Part shown: one piece after another, positions 1 through 6,400 of the stretch
How positions within the stretch are numbered: position 1 is the stretch's first letter
Layout: the number at the start of each line of letters is the position of its first letter
Source of the DNA: an uncultured bacterium
Lineage (GTDB): Bacteria; Hydrothermota; Tepidihabitantia; Tepidihabitantales; Tepidihabitantaceae
Reading direction: 5' to 3'
DNA: 7,483 nt
Assembly (NCBI GenBank): GCA_937139435.1
Contig: CAKZPX010000063.1
Coordinates: forward strand, 1 to 7,483
Program-made: the position numbers and the translations under genes
Notes under the pieces: model-generated
Seen by the model: the letters and a program-made list of their open reading frames with translations, nothing else
The model's database searches: none
Told to the model about the DNA's origin: nothing

Positions 1-51
1 GAGCACATTCTGGCGGATAAAGACATTATTGAGTTCCATATCCAGGAGTAA
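1..51 (+). CDS. 3' end of an upstream gene, possibly a TGS-domain protein (partial)
   Basis: Frame 1 is open from the window edge to a TAA at 49-51 and encodes 16 residues, EHILADKDIIEFHIQE. The pattern H-x-L-x-D-x-D-I-I-E resembles the last strand of TGS domains, as found at the C-terminus of DRG/Obg-like GTPases (typically HVLEDxDVV). That resemblance is from memory and rests on very few residues. Frame 2 is also open from base 2 to about base 85, so the choice of frame is not certain. The 65-base gap to the next gene fits a gene end here. The rest of the gene lies outside the window. Confidence 0.4.
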   Translation, partial: EHILADKDIIEFHIQE

Positions 52-116
52 TTTTTTGTTCAGTCTGGGTGATGTGTTATCTTGACGCATTGATTTGTTA
101 AGGTAAGTTATTACAC

Positions 117-2009
117 TTGCTCTGGCTTTCCTGTCCCGGAATAATAATTGCACTTATATTCAGTTTCAACGGCGAGCGTAATATCCGGGGTATTCACGAG
201 ATTGATGCGCTGCGATATCGCGATTGGTCGGTTAATTATCAGGATGGTTATAGTATCCTGCCGCTTGTGCCGCGGGTTGAAACGACAGTTACCTGCGCCG
301 TCTACGGGTATATGCCCTACTGGACGACACAGCAGTATCTCCACTTTGATTTATTGACGACGATCGGCTGTTTTGATGTAACACTGAATCCAGATGGTAG
401 TATTACCAATGCCCATGGCTTTCCCAGGGTCTGGGCAGCGACTATTAATCGGGCGCACCGTAATGGTGTGCGGGTGGAGATGGTTGCCACCTGCTTTGGT
501 GCAGCAAATGTTCACGGGGCGATAACTTCGGGTGCCGATAGTGCAATTTCCAATCTGGTGAGAATGGCGTCTGCTGCCGGTGTTGATGGCATTAACATTG
601 ACTTTGAGGGGATTTCGGGTGCCGACCGTGATACGCTGGTGAGTTTTGTCCGCCGTTTATCAGCAGCGTGCCGGAGCGCCGGTTTGACTTTGACAATGGC
701 AACGATGCCGCTGGACTTTGTTAATGCCTATAATTTTCGGGCGCTGGCTGAAACCACTGATGGGCTGTTCATCATGGCTTACAACTACCACTGGCAGGGC
801 GGTCCGGAGGCGGGTCCGGTTTCTCCGCTTACCGGCTGGACCTACTACGGTAATATCCAGATGACGATTGAAGAGTATCGGCGGGAGATTGGCGATTGCC
901 GGAAACTGTTTCTGGGTATCCCCTATTACGGGTACCAGTGGCCTACCCGGGCAGAAACGACCCATTCCCGGACAACCGGATACGGTGAGGCTCTGAGTTA
1001 CTCGCAGGCGGCGGCGCGGGCAGCACGGTACGGTCGCCGCTGGGATGGAGAGTCGCAGACGCCGTGGTACCGATTTTACCAAGGAGGATGGTACCAGGGA
1101 TGGTTTGATGACGATACCAGTCTGCTCCTTAAGTTTAACGAAGTTCATGAACATGGTTTTCTGGGCACGGGTATGTGGGCGCTGGGATACGATGGCGGAC
1201 GAAAAGAGTTATGGTCTGCCCTGCGCGAGGCGTTTAACAGACCGCTTGCCTCATTTGTTAATGGCGATTGTGAAATCTGGCGACTGGACACGCTGGCGGT
1301 GCCCAGCGACACTTCGGTCAATCCGTTCGGCTGGTATGAAGGAAGAAGGGCAAAGTATCGCCGGGAGACCGGCATAGTTCACTCGGGGACGTCAGCGATA
1401 AAACATATCCCCGATTCTCTGGGGTATCCCGGTCCGGTGGATTCCCGTTTGTTTCAGGATGTAATGGTGTTACCGGGAAGGAGTTATGAGTTCCGGGGCT
1501 GGGTTTATAAGAACGATGGCAGAGGCAATCAACTCCGGTTGATTGTGGATTGGTACGATTCGCTGCACCGTGTTATCGCCAGTGCCAGTTCGCCGGTAGT
1601 TGCGCGCGACAGTGCGGGATGGGTTGAACTAACCACCGGCACCATTACGGCCCCGGATGGTGCGGTTATGGCAAGGCTCAATCTCGGGATGCTTGGTTAT
1701 GGCGGATTGGACTATTGGGATGACCTGAGTTTTGAGATTGTTCCCGGTGCGATGGAGGGGTATCTCCCGGGGCTGGTAAAAGATCGGGGAGGAGTGCCGA
1801 CGTTTGTAGGCGGAATACTCTATCTACCAAAGTCATTCGTTGGTAATAGGGAACAGAACATCAGCCTGCTGGATGCGACGGGTCGGAGGGTGGTGAAACT
1901 CCGTTCCGGAGAAAACAATCTATCTAACCTCCCGGCCGGGGTGTATTTCTTACACACCACTCCTGGCCAGGGGGTTGTTCAGAAGTTAATCATCAGAAAG
2001 GCGCGGTAG
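117..2009 (+). CDS. Secreted GH18-family glycoside hydrolase with galactose-binding-like module and T9SS-type C-terminal sorting domain
   Basis: A 630-residue exported protein. Residues about 60-375 form a GH18 TIM barrel. The active-site motif is D157-G-I-N-I-D162-F-E164, with E164 the expected acid/base. The first Asp of the usual DxDxE is Asn160, as in some spore-type (YaaH/SleL-like) GH18 proteins. M220-A-Y-N-Y-H matches the beta-6 motif and W354 lies in the beta-8 strand (GMWALGYD). Residues about 380-541 look like a jelly-roll carbohydrate-binding module (NGDCE start, PGRSYEFRGWV, YWDDLSFE end). Residues about 578-630 are a type A sorting domain (ISLLDATGRRV, LPAGVYFL), known to direct T9SS secretion in Bacteroidota. 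Likely substrates are chitin, peptidoglycan or another GlcNAc glycan; the sequence does not decide. TTG at 117 is the only usual start after the in-frame stop at 99-101. A TAAGG (99-103) lies 13 bases upstream. The N-terminus is hydrophobic but lacks the usual Lys/Arg. Confidence 0.88.
   Translation: MLWLSCPGIIIALIFSFNGERNIRGIHEIDALRYRDWSVNYQDGYSILPLVPRVETTVTCAVYGYMPYWTTQQYLHFDLLTTIGCFDVTLNPDGSITNAHGFPRVWAATINRAHRNGVRVEMVATCFGAANVHGAITSGADSAISNLVRMASAAGVDGINIDFEGISGADRDTLVSFVRRLSAACRSAGLTLTMATMPLDFVNAYNFRALAETTDGLFIMAYNYHWQGGPEAGPVSPLTGWTYYGNIQMTIEEYRREIGDCRKLFLGIPYYGYQWPTRAETTHSRTTGYGEALSYSQAAARAARYGRRWDGESQTPWYRFYQGGWYQGWFDDDTSLLLKFNEVHEHGFLGTGMWALGYDGGRKELWSALREAFNRPLASFVNGDCEIWRLDTLAVPSDTSVNPFGWYEGRRAKYRRETGIVHSGTSAIKHIPDSLGYPGPVDSRLFQDVMVLPGRSYEFRGWVYKNDGRGNQLRLIVDWYDSLHRVIASASSPVVARDSAGWVELTTGTITAPDGAVMARLNLGMLGYGGLDYWDDLSFEIVPGAMEGYLPGLVKDRGGVPTFVGGILYLPKSFVGNREQNISLLDATGRRVVKLRSGENNLSNLPAGVYFLHTTPGQGVVQKLIIRKAR
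1996..2001 (+). promoter_or_regulatory. Ribosome binding site for the lipoprotein gene inside the GH18 3' end
   Basis: GAAAGG lies within the last codons of the GH18 gene, 8 bases before the ATG at 2010. That ATG follows the GH18 stop TAG (2007-2009) with no gap. This supports ATG 2010 as the start and translational coupling of the two genes. Confidence 0.6.
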
Positions 2010-2806
2010 ATGAAGAATCAGTTTATAGCCGGGTTAATCGGGTTGTTTCTGTGTGGTGCATTAGCGTTTACCGGCTGTAAGAAGACCACGCCGTCACTGG
2101 TAGTTCCAGCTGATTCTGTTCCGTTGCCAGCAAGGGGATTTTATCTGGGGATATTACCCACTCCGGCACAGGGACAGATACTGGATTCAGCCTATGGTGA
2201 GGTTGATGTGGTTCGTGCGATTCGTCCTCGCTATCTGTAATCGGAAAACGAGGTCAATCGCTGGTTTGAGCGTATGGTCTTAACAGCAGTAATCCCAATT
2301 GGTTCATTCATTATGTAACACTTTACGAGGAAATTTACGATTCCATTAAGATAATTTCTCCCCAGACGCAGGTGTTCTGCACTTTCAGTCGGGAGGTGGT
2401 GAGCGAAAACCGACCGGCACAGATGAATGTTATCGAACTGTTTGACCGACAACGGCTTGATCTGTTTGTGCTGACCAGTTATCCCTATGTCCTGTCAGAA
2501 ATAAATCAACCCGAGGACATTCCGGATGATTATTACCGCCAGGTGGCTGATCTGGTTCCAGGAAAGCGATTCGGGTTCAGTGAGGTGGGCTGGTCATCCC
2601 ATCCGGCATTTGGCGGGGAATCGGCACAGGCAGATTTTGTTCGGATGGTGGCAGGTCGTCTTACCCGTGACCAGGGGGTTAATCTGTTTATTATGGGATG
2701 GTCCTGGCTTACTGATTTGTCTGATACCGACGACATCGGGCGGAAAAGGCGTGACAGTACCGCCAAACCCGCCTGGCTGGTATGGCAGGAGTTATTCGGT
2801 TGTTAG
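2010..2806 (+). pseudogene. Broken lipoprotein gene, clan GH-A-like TIM-barrel glycosidase
   Basis: The first frame encodes 76 residues with a lipoprotein signal (MKNQF, hydrophobic core, lipobox FTGC with Cys23) and then a first barrel strand GFYLGI (43-48). It stops at TAA 2238-2240. Past the stop the same frame reads SENEVNRWFER. The frame ending at 2806 takes over at about 2273-2276 with YGLNSSNPNWFIHYV and runs to the end. A missing T near 2273 explains that shift; the stop is best explained by a lost base near 2238 plus an extra A in the run 2245-2248. Asn-Glu at 2247-2252 (NEVN) fits the acid/base of clan GH-A, and Glu at 2582-2584 (FGFSEVGW) fits the nucleophile. Only about 33 residues separate strand 1 from the acid/base Glu that should end strand 4, so roughly 70-80 residues appear deleted near base 2200. 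True decay is the simplest reading, but assembly error is possible. The substrate is unknown. Confidence 0.8.
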
Positions 2807-2862
2807 TCGGTGGTTTTAAATGATGACCGGTCAGGGTTGTCACCGTATCTTACGCCGGGCAT

Positions 2863-4656
2863 TCAGGTGCTGTGCAGGTGGCGGTAGATTTTTTCTGCCA
2901 GGCTTTTACTGATACCTTTGACCCGGGCGATGTCGTCAACACTGGCGCCACGGATGCGAGCAATGGAGCCGAAGTGCTGGATTAATGCCTGGCGCCGGGC
3001 AGGTCCGATACCCGGGATGGCGTCCAGTTCCGACTTGAGCATTTTTTTGCCCCGCAGTTTACGATGGAAGGTGATGGCAAAGCGGTGTGATTCATCCCGG
3101 ATGCGTTTGAGGAGTTTGAGTGCCGGTGATGAAGCGGGTATGGAGATTTCCCGACCGTCAATATAAAACAGGGTGTCGGTGCGTTTGGCGATGCCGAGCA
3201 GCGGTATTTCGGCGTCAAACTGGTGATAGGCTCGGATTGCCGCTGAGAGCTGTCCTTTGCCACCGTCAACCAGAACCAGATCAGGGAGCGGAAGGTTCCT
3301 TTCCAGCAATCCCCGGAGCCGGCGGGCCAGCACCTCTTCAATCATCGCAAAGTCGTTGGGACCGCTGACGGTGCGGATTTTGAACAGGCGGTAATGGGTT
3401 TTTAACGGGCGGTCGTCTTTAAACACCACCACCGAGCCCACCGCATTGGTGCCCTGGGTGTTGGAGATGTCCACACCCTCAATCAGCCGGGGTGGTGATG
3501 GCAGATTTAGGATGCGGGCAAGTTCCCGGTTCGCCCGCGGGATGTGCTGTCCTGCGGGTGTTGACTCTGCCAGCGCCTTTTCCGCATTGCGCTGCGCCAG
3601 TTCCAGGAGTTTTTTCTTTTCTCCCTTCTGCGGGACGATGATATTGACCTGACGCTGGCGTCTTTCCTGAAACAGGCGCTGAAACAGTTCGGTTTCGGTT
3701 ATCGGTGCGGGCAGGACAATCTCCTCGGGAATGTCAGCGGTATGGGTGTAGACCGAGCGGAGCAGACCTTCAAGTATTTCCGCAGTGCTGGCGTTACCGG
3801 TGGCGGTGAGGTGGTACTCCTCCCGGGCGATAATCTTGCCCTCCCGGACCCGGAAGAGCACCGCTACCGCATTGTTGTTCTCCTGGGCGATACCGATGAA
3901 GTCGCGGGTGATGCGGTCCCGGGTGATTACTTCCTGGTTGCGGATGACCTCACGCAGGGCAAGGAGCTGGTTGCGCAGGATTGCCGCCTGCTCGTACTCC
4001 TGTTTTTCTGCTGCCTGCCACATCCGTCTTTCCAGTTCTGCGGTCAGGTCTTCCGAGCGTCCGGAGAGGAATTGAATAACATCACTGACCAGCTGGCGAT
4101 AGTGTTCGGGTTTGATATTGCCCTGACACGGGGCAAGACAGCGGTGGAGTTGATAGTTGAGGCAGGCTGGGGCTGGTTTTTCTTCCGGGAGCAAGCGCTT
4201 ACAGGTGCGGACTTTGAAGATGCGCTTGACCGCCCTTAATGCCCGGCGTAACTCCCGGGCGCTGGTGTAGGGACCGAAAAGGATTGAGCCGTCCGGTCGG
4301 ATGTTACGGGTGATGAAGATACGCGGATAGGTCTCGGTAACGGTCAGCTTCAGATAGGGGTATTTTTTGTCGTCGCGCAGGCGGACATTGTAGCGGGGCT
4401 TTTTTATTTTGATCAGGCTCTCCTCTAAGAGGAGCGCCTCAATTTCCGAACGGGTAACAACCGTTTCCAGGTCGGCGATGCGCTGAACCAGGGCACGCAG
4501 TCGGGGGCTTTCCGGTGGTTGCAGGTATGCCCGGAGTCGGTCACGCAGGGAACGTGCCTTGCCGATGTAGATAACCCGACCGTTGCTATCTTTGAAAAGG
4601 TAGACACCAGGGTCAGCGGGTGCGCGGGCGATCTTCCCGGCAACGCTGTTGTTCAT
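2863..4656 (-). CDS. uvrC: UvrABC excinuclease subunit C
   Basis: UvrC makes both incisions around a bulky DNA lesion during nucleotide excision repair, acting with UvrA and UvrB. The 597-residue protein has the full domain order. An N-terminal GIY-YIG nuclease spans about 13-92 (G17-V-Y, Y30-I-G, probable catalytic R40 and E78). Four cysteines, C152, C165, C173 and C177, match the known iron-sulfur cluster site. A UvrB-interacting UVR helix pair lies at about 204-238. The RNase H-like endonuclease lies at about 380-535, with D396 (GVDIS), D464 (LVDGGKGQ) and H524 (DESHRFA) as the expected DDH triad. A C-terminal double helix-hairpin-helix spans about 543-595 (IPGIGPARR, VKGISKSLA). Length and motifs are normal for the family. 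ATG 4656 directly follows the rtcB stop (TAAATG), with AAAGG four bases upstream, so the two genes are probably co-transcribed and coupled. Confidence 0.97.
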   Translation of the reverse strand: MNNSVAGKIARAPADPGVYLFKDSNGRVIYIGKARSLRDRLRAYLQPPESPRLRALVQRIADLETVVTRSEIEALLLEESLIKIKKPRYNVRLRDDKKYPYLKLTVTETYPRIFITRNIRPDGSILFGPYTSARELRRALRAVKRIFKVRTCKRLLPEEKPAPACLNYQLHRCLAPCQGNIKPEHYRQLVSDVIQFLSGRSEDLTAELERRMWQAAEKQEYEQAAILRNQLLALREVIRNQEVITRDRITRDFIGIAQENNNAVAVLFRVREGKIIAREEYHLTATGNASTAEILEGLLRSVYTHTADIPEEIVLPAPITETELFQRLFQERRQRQVNIIVPQKGEKKKLLELAQRNAEKALAESTPAGQHIPRANRELARILNLPSPPRLIEGVDISNTQGTNAVGSVVVFKDDRPLKTHYRLFKIRTVSGPNDFAMIEEVLARRLRGLLERNLPLPDLVLVDGGKGQLSAAIRAYHQFDAEIPLLGIAKRTDTLFYIDGREISIPASSPALKLLKRIRDESHRFAITFHRKLRGKKMLKSELDAIPGIGPARRQALIQHFGSIARIRGASVDDIARVKGISKSLAEKIYRHLHST

Positions 4657-6114
4657 TTAACCTTTAACAACACCCAGCGGTCTCATCCGGACAACCTTGC
4701 GGGCAATCCCGGAACGATGGCACACATCAACCACCCGGTCAACATCCTTGTAAGCGTCCGGTACCTCTTCGTTAAGCACCTCCCGGCTTGCCGCCATCAC
4801 GATGATGCCTCGGGCACGCAACTCCTCTGCCACATTGCGCCTTTTTGTCTCCTCCAGCGCCCGGGTTCTTGACCAGACCCGGCCGGCACCATGGCAGGCA
4901 GAACCAAATGTGTCCTGGGCAGCCTGTTCGGTGCCTAACAGGACATAGGAACTGCTGCCCATATCACCGGGGATGAGTACCGGTTGACCGAGAGCGCGGT
5001 ATTTTTCTGGCAGTGCCGGGTGACCGGGTGGAAATGCCCGGGTTGCGCCCTTGCGATGGACACAGAGTTTAATCTTTTTGCCGTTGACCGTATGTTCCTC
5101 AATTTTGGCGATATTATGGGCAACATCGTACACCTGGGTCATACCCAGTCGCGAGATGGGCACCCCGAGCACCCGGAAAAACGCCTCCCGCACCCAGTGC
5201 GCAATTGCCTGACGGTTTGCCCAGGCGTAGTTGGCAGCCGCCACCATTGCGCCGAAGTAGCGTTTGCCCTCAGGTGAGTCCAGCGGGGCGCAAGCAAGCT
5301 GACGGTCAACAAGATTGATGCCGTATTTCCGGGCAGCGGCAACCAGGCTTTTAACATTGTCATCGCAGATTTGATAGCCAAGACCACGGGAACCGGTGTG
5401 AATCATCACGGTAATCTGACCGTGGTGCAGTCCGAGCTGGGCAGCTGCCTGCGGGTCATACACCTCCACCACCTCCTGAATTTCAAGGAAGTGGTTACCG
5501 GCGCCCAGTGTTCCGAGCTGGGGCATTCCTCTTTCCAGTGCCCGGGATGAGACACCAGCCAGTTCAGCACCCGACATCTCGCCATTTTCTTCGGTGTAGC
5601 TGAGGTCATCCTCGGTGCCATAGCCCTGCTCCACTGCCCAGCGTGCGCCCCGGTTAAGAACCTCAGCAACGGTCGACTGAGAGATACGGATCTTTCCTCT
5701 GGAGCCGACCCCTGATGGCACGTTGTCAAAAATCGCCCGGACAAGTTTTTCCAGTATTTCCGGTTTCAGGTTTTTGCTTTCCAGGGCGGTGCGCAGCAGC
5801 CGGACACCGCAGTTGATGTCGTAACCAACACCACCGGGTGAGATAACCCCGTTGTTGATATCAAATGCGGCAACACCACCTATGGCAAAACCGTAGCCCC
5901 AGTGGATATCAGGCATCGCCAGGGAATAGCCAACAATACCGGGCAGGGTGGCGACATTGGCGACCTGCTCGGGTGCCTGATCTGCCTTGACATCATTAAG
6001 GAGATGGTCGTCAGCATAGATGATGCCATCAACATGCATCCCCGGTTTGTAGGTTCTGGGGATCAGTAACCGGGTTTCGTCAATCCTTTCTAATGGTCCA
6101 TTCCACATCGCCAT
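4657..6114 (-). CDS. rtcB: RNA-splicing ligase RtcB (3'-phosphate/5'-OH RNA ligase)
   Basis: RtcB joins RNA 2',3'-cyclic phosphate or 3'-phosphate ends to 5'-OH ends using GTP and Mn2+. It serves in tRNA splicing in archaea and animals and in RNA repair in bacteria. The 485-residue protein is close in length to the Pyrococcus enzyme. Metal ligands are visible: D99 and C102 (GYDINCG), H207 (GAGNHF), H239 (IHTGSRG) and H333 (DVAHN). H408 in ACHGAGR is the expected histidine guanylylated during catalysis. H353-RKGATRA and K484 near the C-terminus also fit. The annotated start is ATG 6114; a second in-frame ATG at 6108 (MWNGPLERID) aligns slightly better with my memory of archaeal N-termini and would shift all numbers by two. 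No Shine-Dalgarno sequence precedes either ATG, while a promoter lies immediately upstream. No rtcA, rtcR or archease gene is visible nearby. uvrC follows with no gap. Confidence 0.97.
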   Translation of the reverse strand: MAMWNGPLERIDETRLLIPRTYKPGMHVDGIIYADDHLLNDVKADQAPEQVANVATLPGIVGYSLAMPDIHWGYGFAIGGVAAFDINNGVISPGGVGYDINCGVRLLRTALESKNLKPEILEKLVRAIFDNVPSGVGSRGKIRISQSTVAEVLNRGARWAVEQGYGTEDDLSYTEENGEMSGAELAGVSSRALERGMPQLGTLGAGNHFLEIQEVVEVYDPQAAAQLGLHHGQITVMIHTGSRGLGYQICDDNVKSLVAAARKYGINLVDRQLACAPLDSPEGKRYFGAMVAAANYAWANRQAIAHWVREAFFRVLGVPISRLGMTQVYDVAHNIAKIEEHTVNGKKIKLCVHRKGATRAFPPGHPALPEKYRALGQPVLIPGDMGSSSYVLLGTEQAAQDTFGSACHGAGRVWSRTRALEETKRRNVAEELRARGIIVMAASREVLNEEVPDAYKDVDRVVDVCHRSGIARKVVRMRPLGVVKG

Positions 6115-6118
6115 ATTA

Positions 6119-6147
6119 ATTATAACCCGCTATTTTTCGCCGGTCAA
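6119..6147 (-). promoter_or_regulatory. Sigma70-type promoter of rtcB-uvrC, near-leaderless
   Basis: On the minus strand TTGACC (6147-6142) and a perfect TATAAT (6124-6119) are separated by 17 bases, which is the consensus layout. The -10 box ends four bases before ATG 6114, so transcription should begin at or within the first codons of rtcB. This leaves no room for a normal 5' leader. Confidence 0.72.
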
Positions 6148-6196
6148 TCAGGTGATTACCAGCACCATATTTTTAGATTTTCGGTCCGGGAACCGG

Positions 6197-6241
6197 GGTT
6201 CTAATGTTGATTAAAACGGTATCCCCTTGAATATTAGAGCC
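6197..6241 (+). other. Imperfect stem-loop in the trmFO-rtcB spacer
   Basis: Bases 6197-6208 (GGTTCTAATGTT) can pair with 6230-6241 (AATATTAGAGCC) over 12 base pairs, two of them G-U wobbles that form only in plus-strand RNA. The loop is 21 bases. No function is recognised. The remaining spacer between about 6242 and 6300 is purine-rich and holds no credible gene. Confidence 0.4.
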
Positions 6242-6300
6242 AGAAAAAGGGAGGATGTAACGGTGCCTAAATAGAAGGATAAGGGGGGTGTCGCGTAACT

Positions 6301-6348
6301 CCTGGTTTGTAAAACAGTTGTCTAACCGTTCCTAACTGGCAAATCAGG
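6301..6348 (+). other. Two-part stem-loop in the trmFO-rtcB spacer
   Basis: The outer arms CCTGGTTTG (6301-6309) and CAAATCAGG (6340-6348) pair over nine positions with one G-U wobble. Inside, CAGTTG (6315-6320) pairs with TAACTG (6333-6338), again with one G-U pair, around a 12-base loop. The wobbles are compatible with plus-strand RNA only. It could be part of a small RNA, a palindromic intergenic repeat, or chance. Confidence 0.45.
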
Positions 6349-6352
6349 TTAA

Positions 6353-6400
6353 GGGGGTAGCCCCCCGGTAGTCTCCGGGGTGACTCCGGGGGTAACCCCC
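6353..6400. repeat. Tandem GC-rich hairpin cluster directly after trmFO, possible terminator or REP-like element
   Basis: Three compact hairpins can be drawn. GGGGGTAGCCCCC spans 6353-6365. CCCCGG (6363-6368) pairs with CCGGGG (6375-6380) around TAGTCT. GGGGGTAACCCCC spans 6388-6400. The first and third are near-identical 13-base units, and CTCCGGGG occurs twice between them. Several pairings exclude each other, because the first G run could also pair with the last C run. The cluster begins immediately after the TGA of trmFO, which suits transcript termination or 3'-end protection. No T tract follows on the minus strand, so it is not a textbook intrinsic terminator. Confidence 0.6.

Noticed and set aside
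56..110. Candidate promoters before the GH18 gene (TTGTTC 56-61, TTGACG 82-87)
   Set aside because: No acceptable -10 hexamer is found 16-18 bases downstream of either one.
660..1154. A 164-codon open frame on the minus strand inside the GH18 gene
   Set aside because: It lies wholly within a well-supported GH18 domain, shows no recognisable motif, and has low-complexity Arg/Pro content typical of an antisense shadow.
2824..2833. Perfect 10-base palindrome TGACCGGTCA in the convergent spacer between the lipoprotein gene and uvrC
   Set aside because: It has no loop, no flanking T tract and no second copy, so it does not support a terminator or operator call.
3742..4239. A 165-codon plus-strand open frame opposite uvrC
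   Set aside because: It is antisense to conserved UvrC domains and has no family resemblance or ribosome binding site.
6288..6335. Possible 15-codon leader peptide (GTG 6288) after a purine-rich run
   Set aside because: The G run touches the GTG with no proper spacing, the peptide is featureless, and the region is better explained by stem-loop arms.
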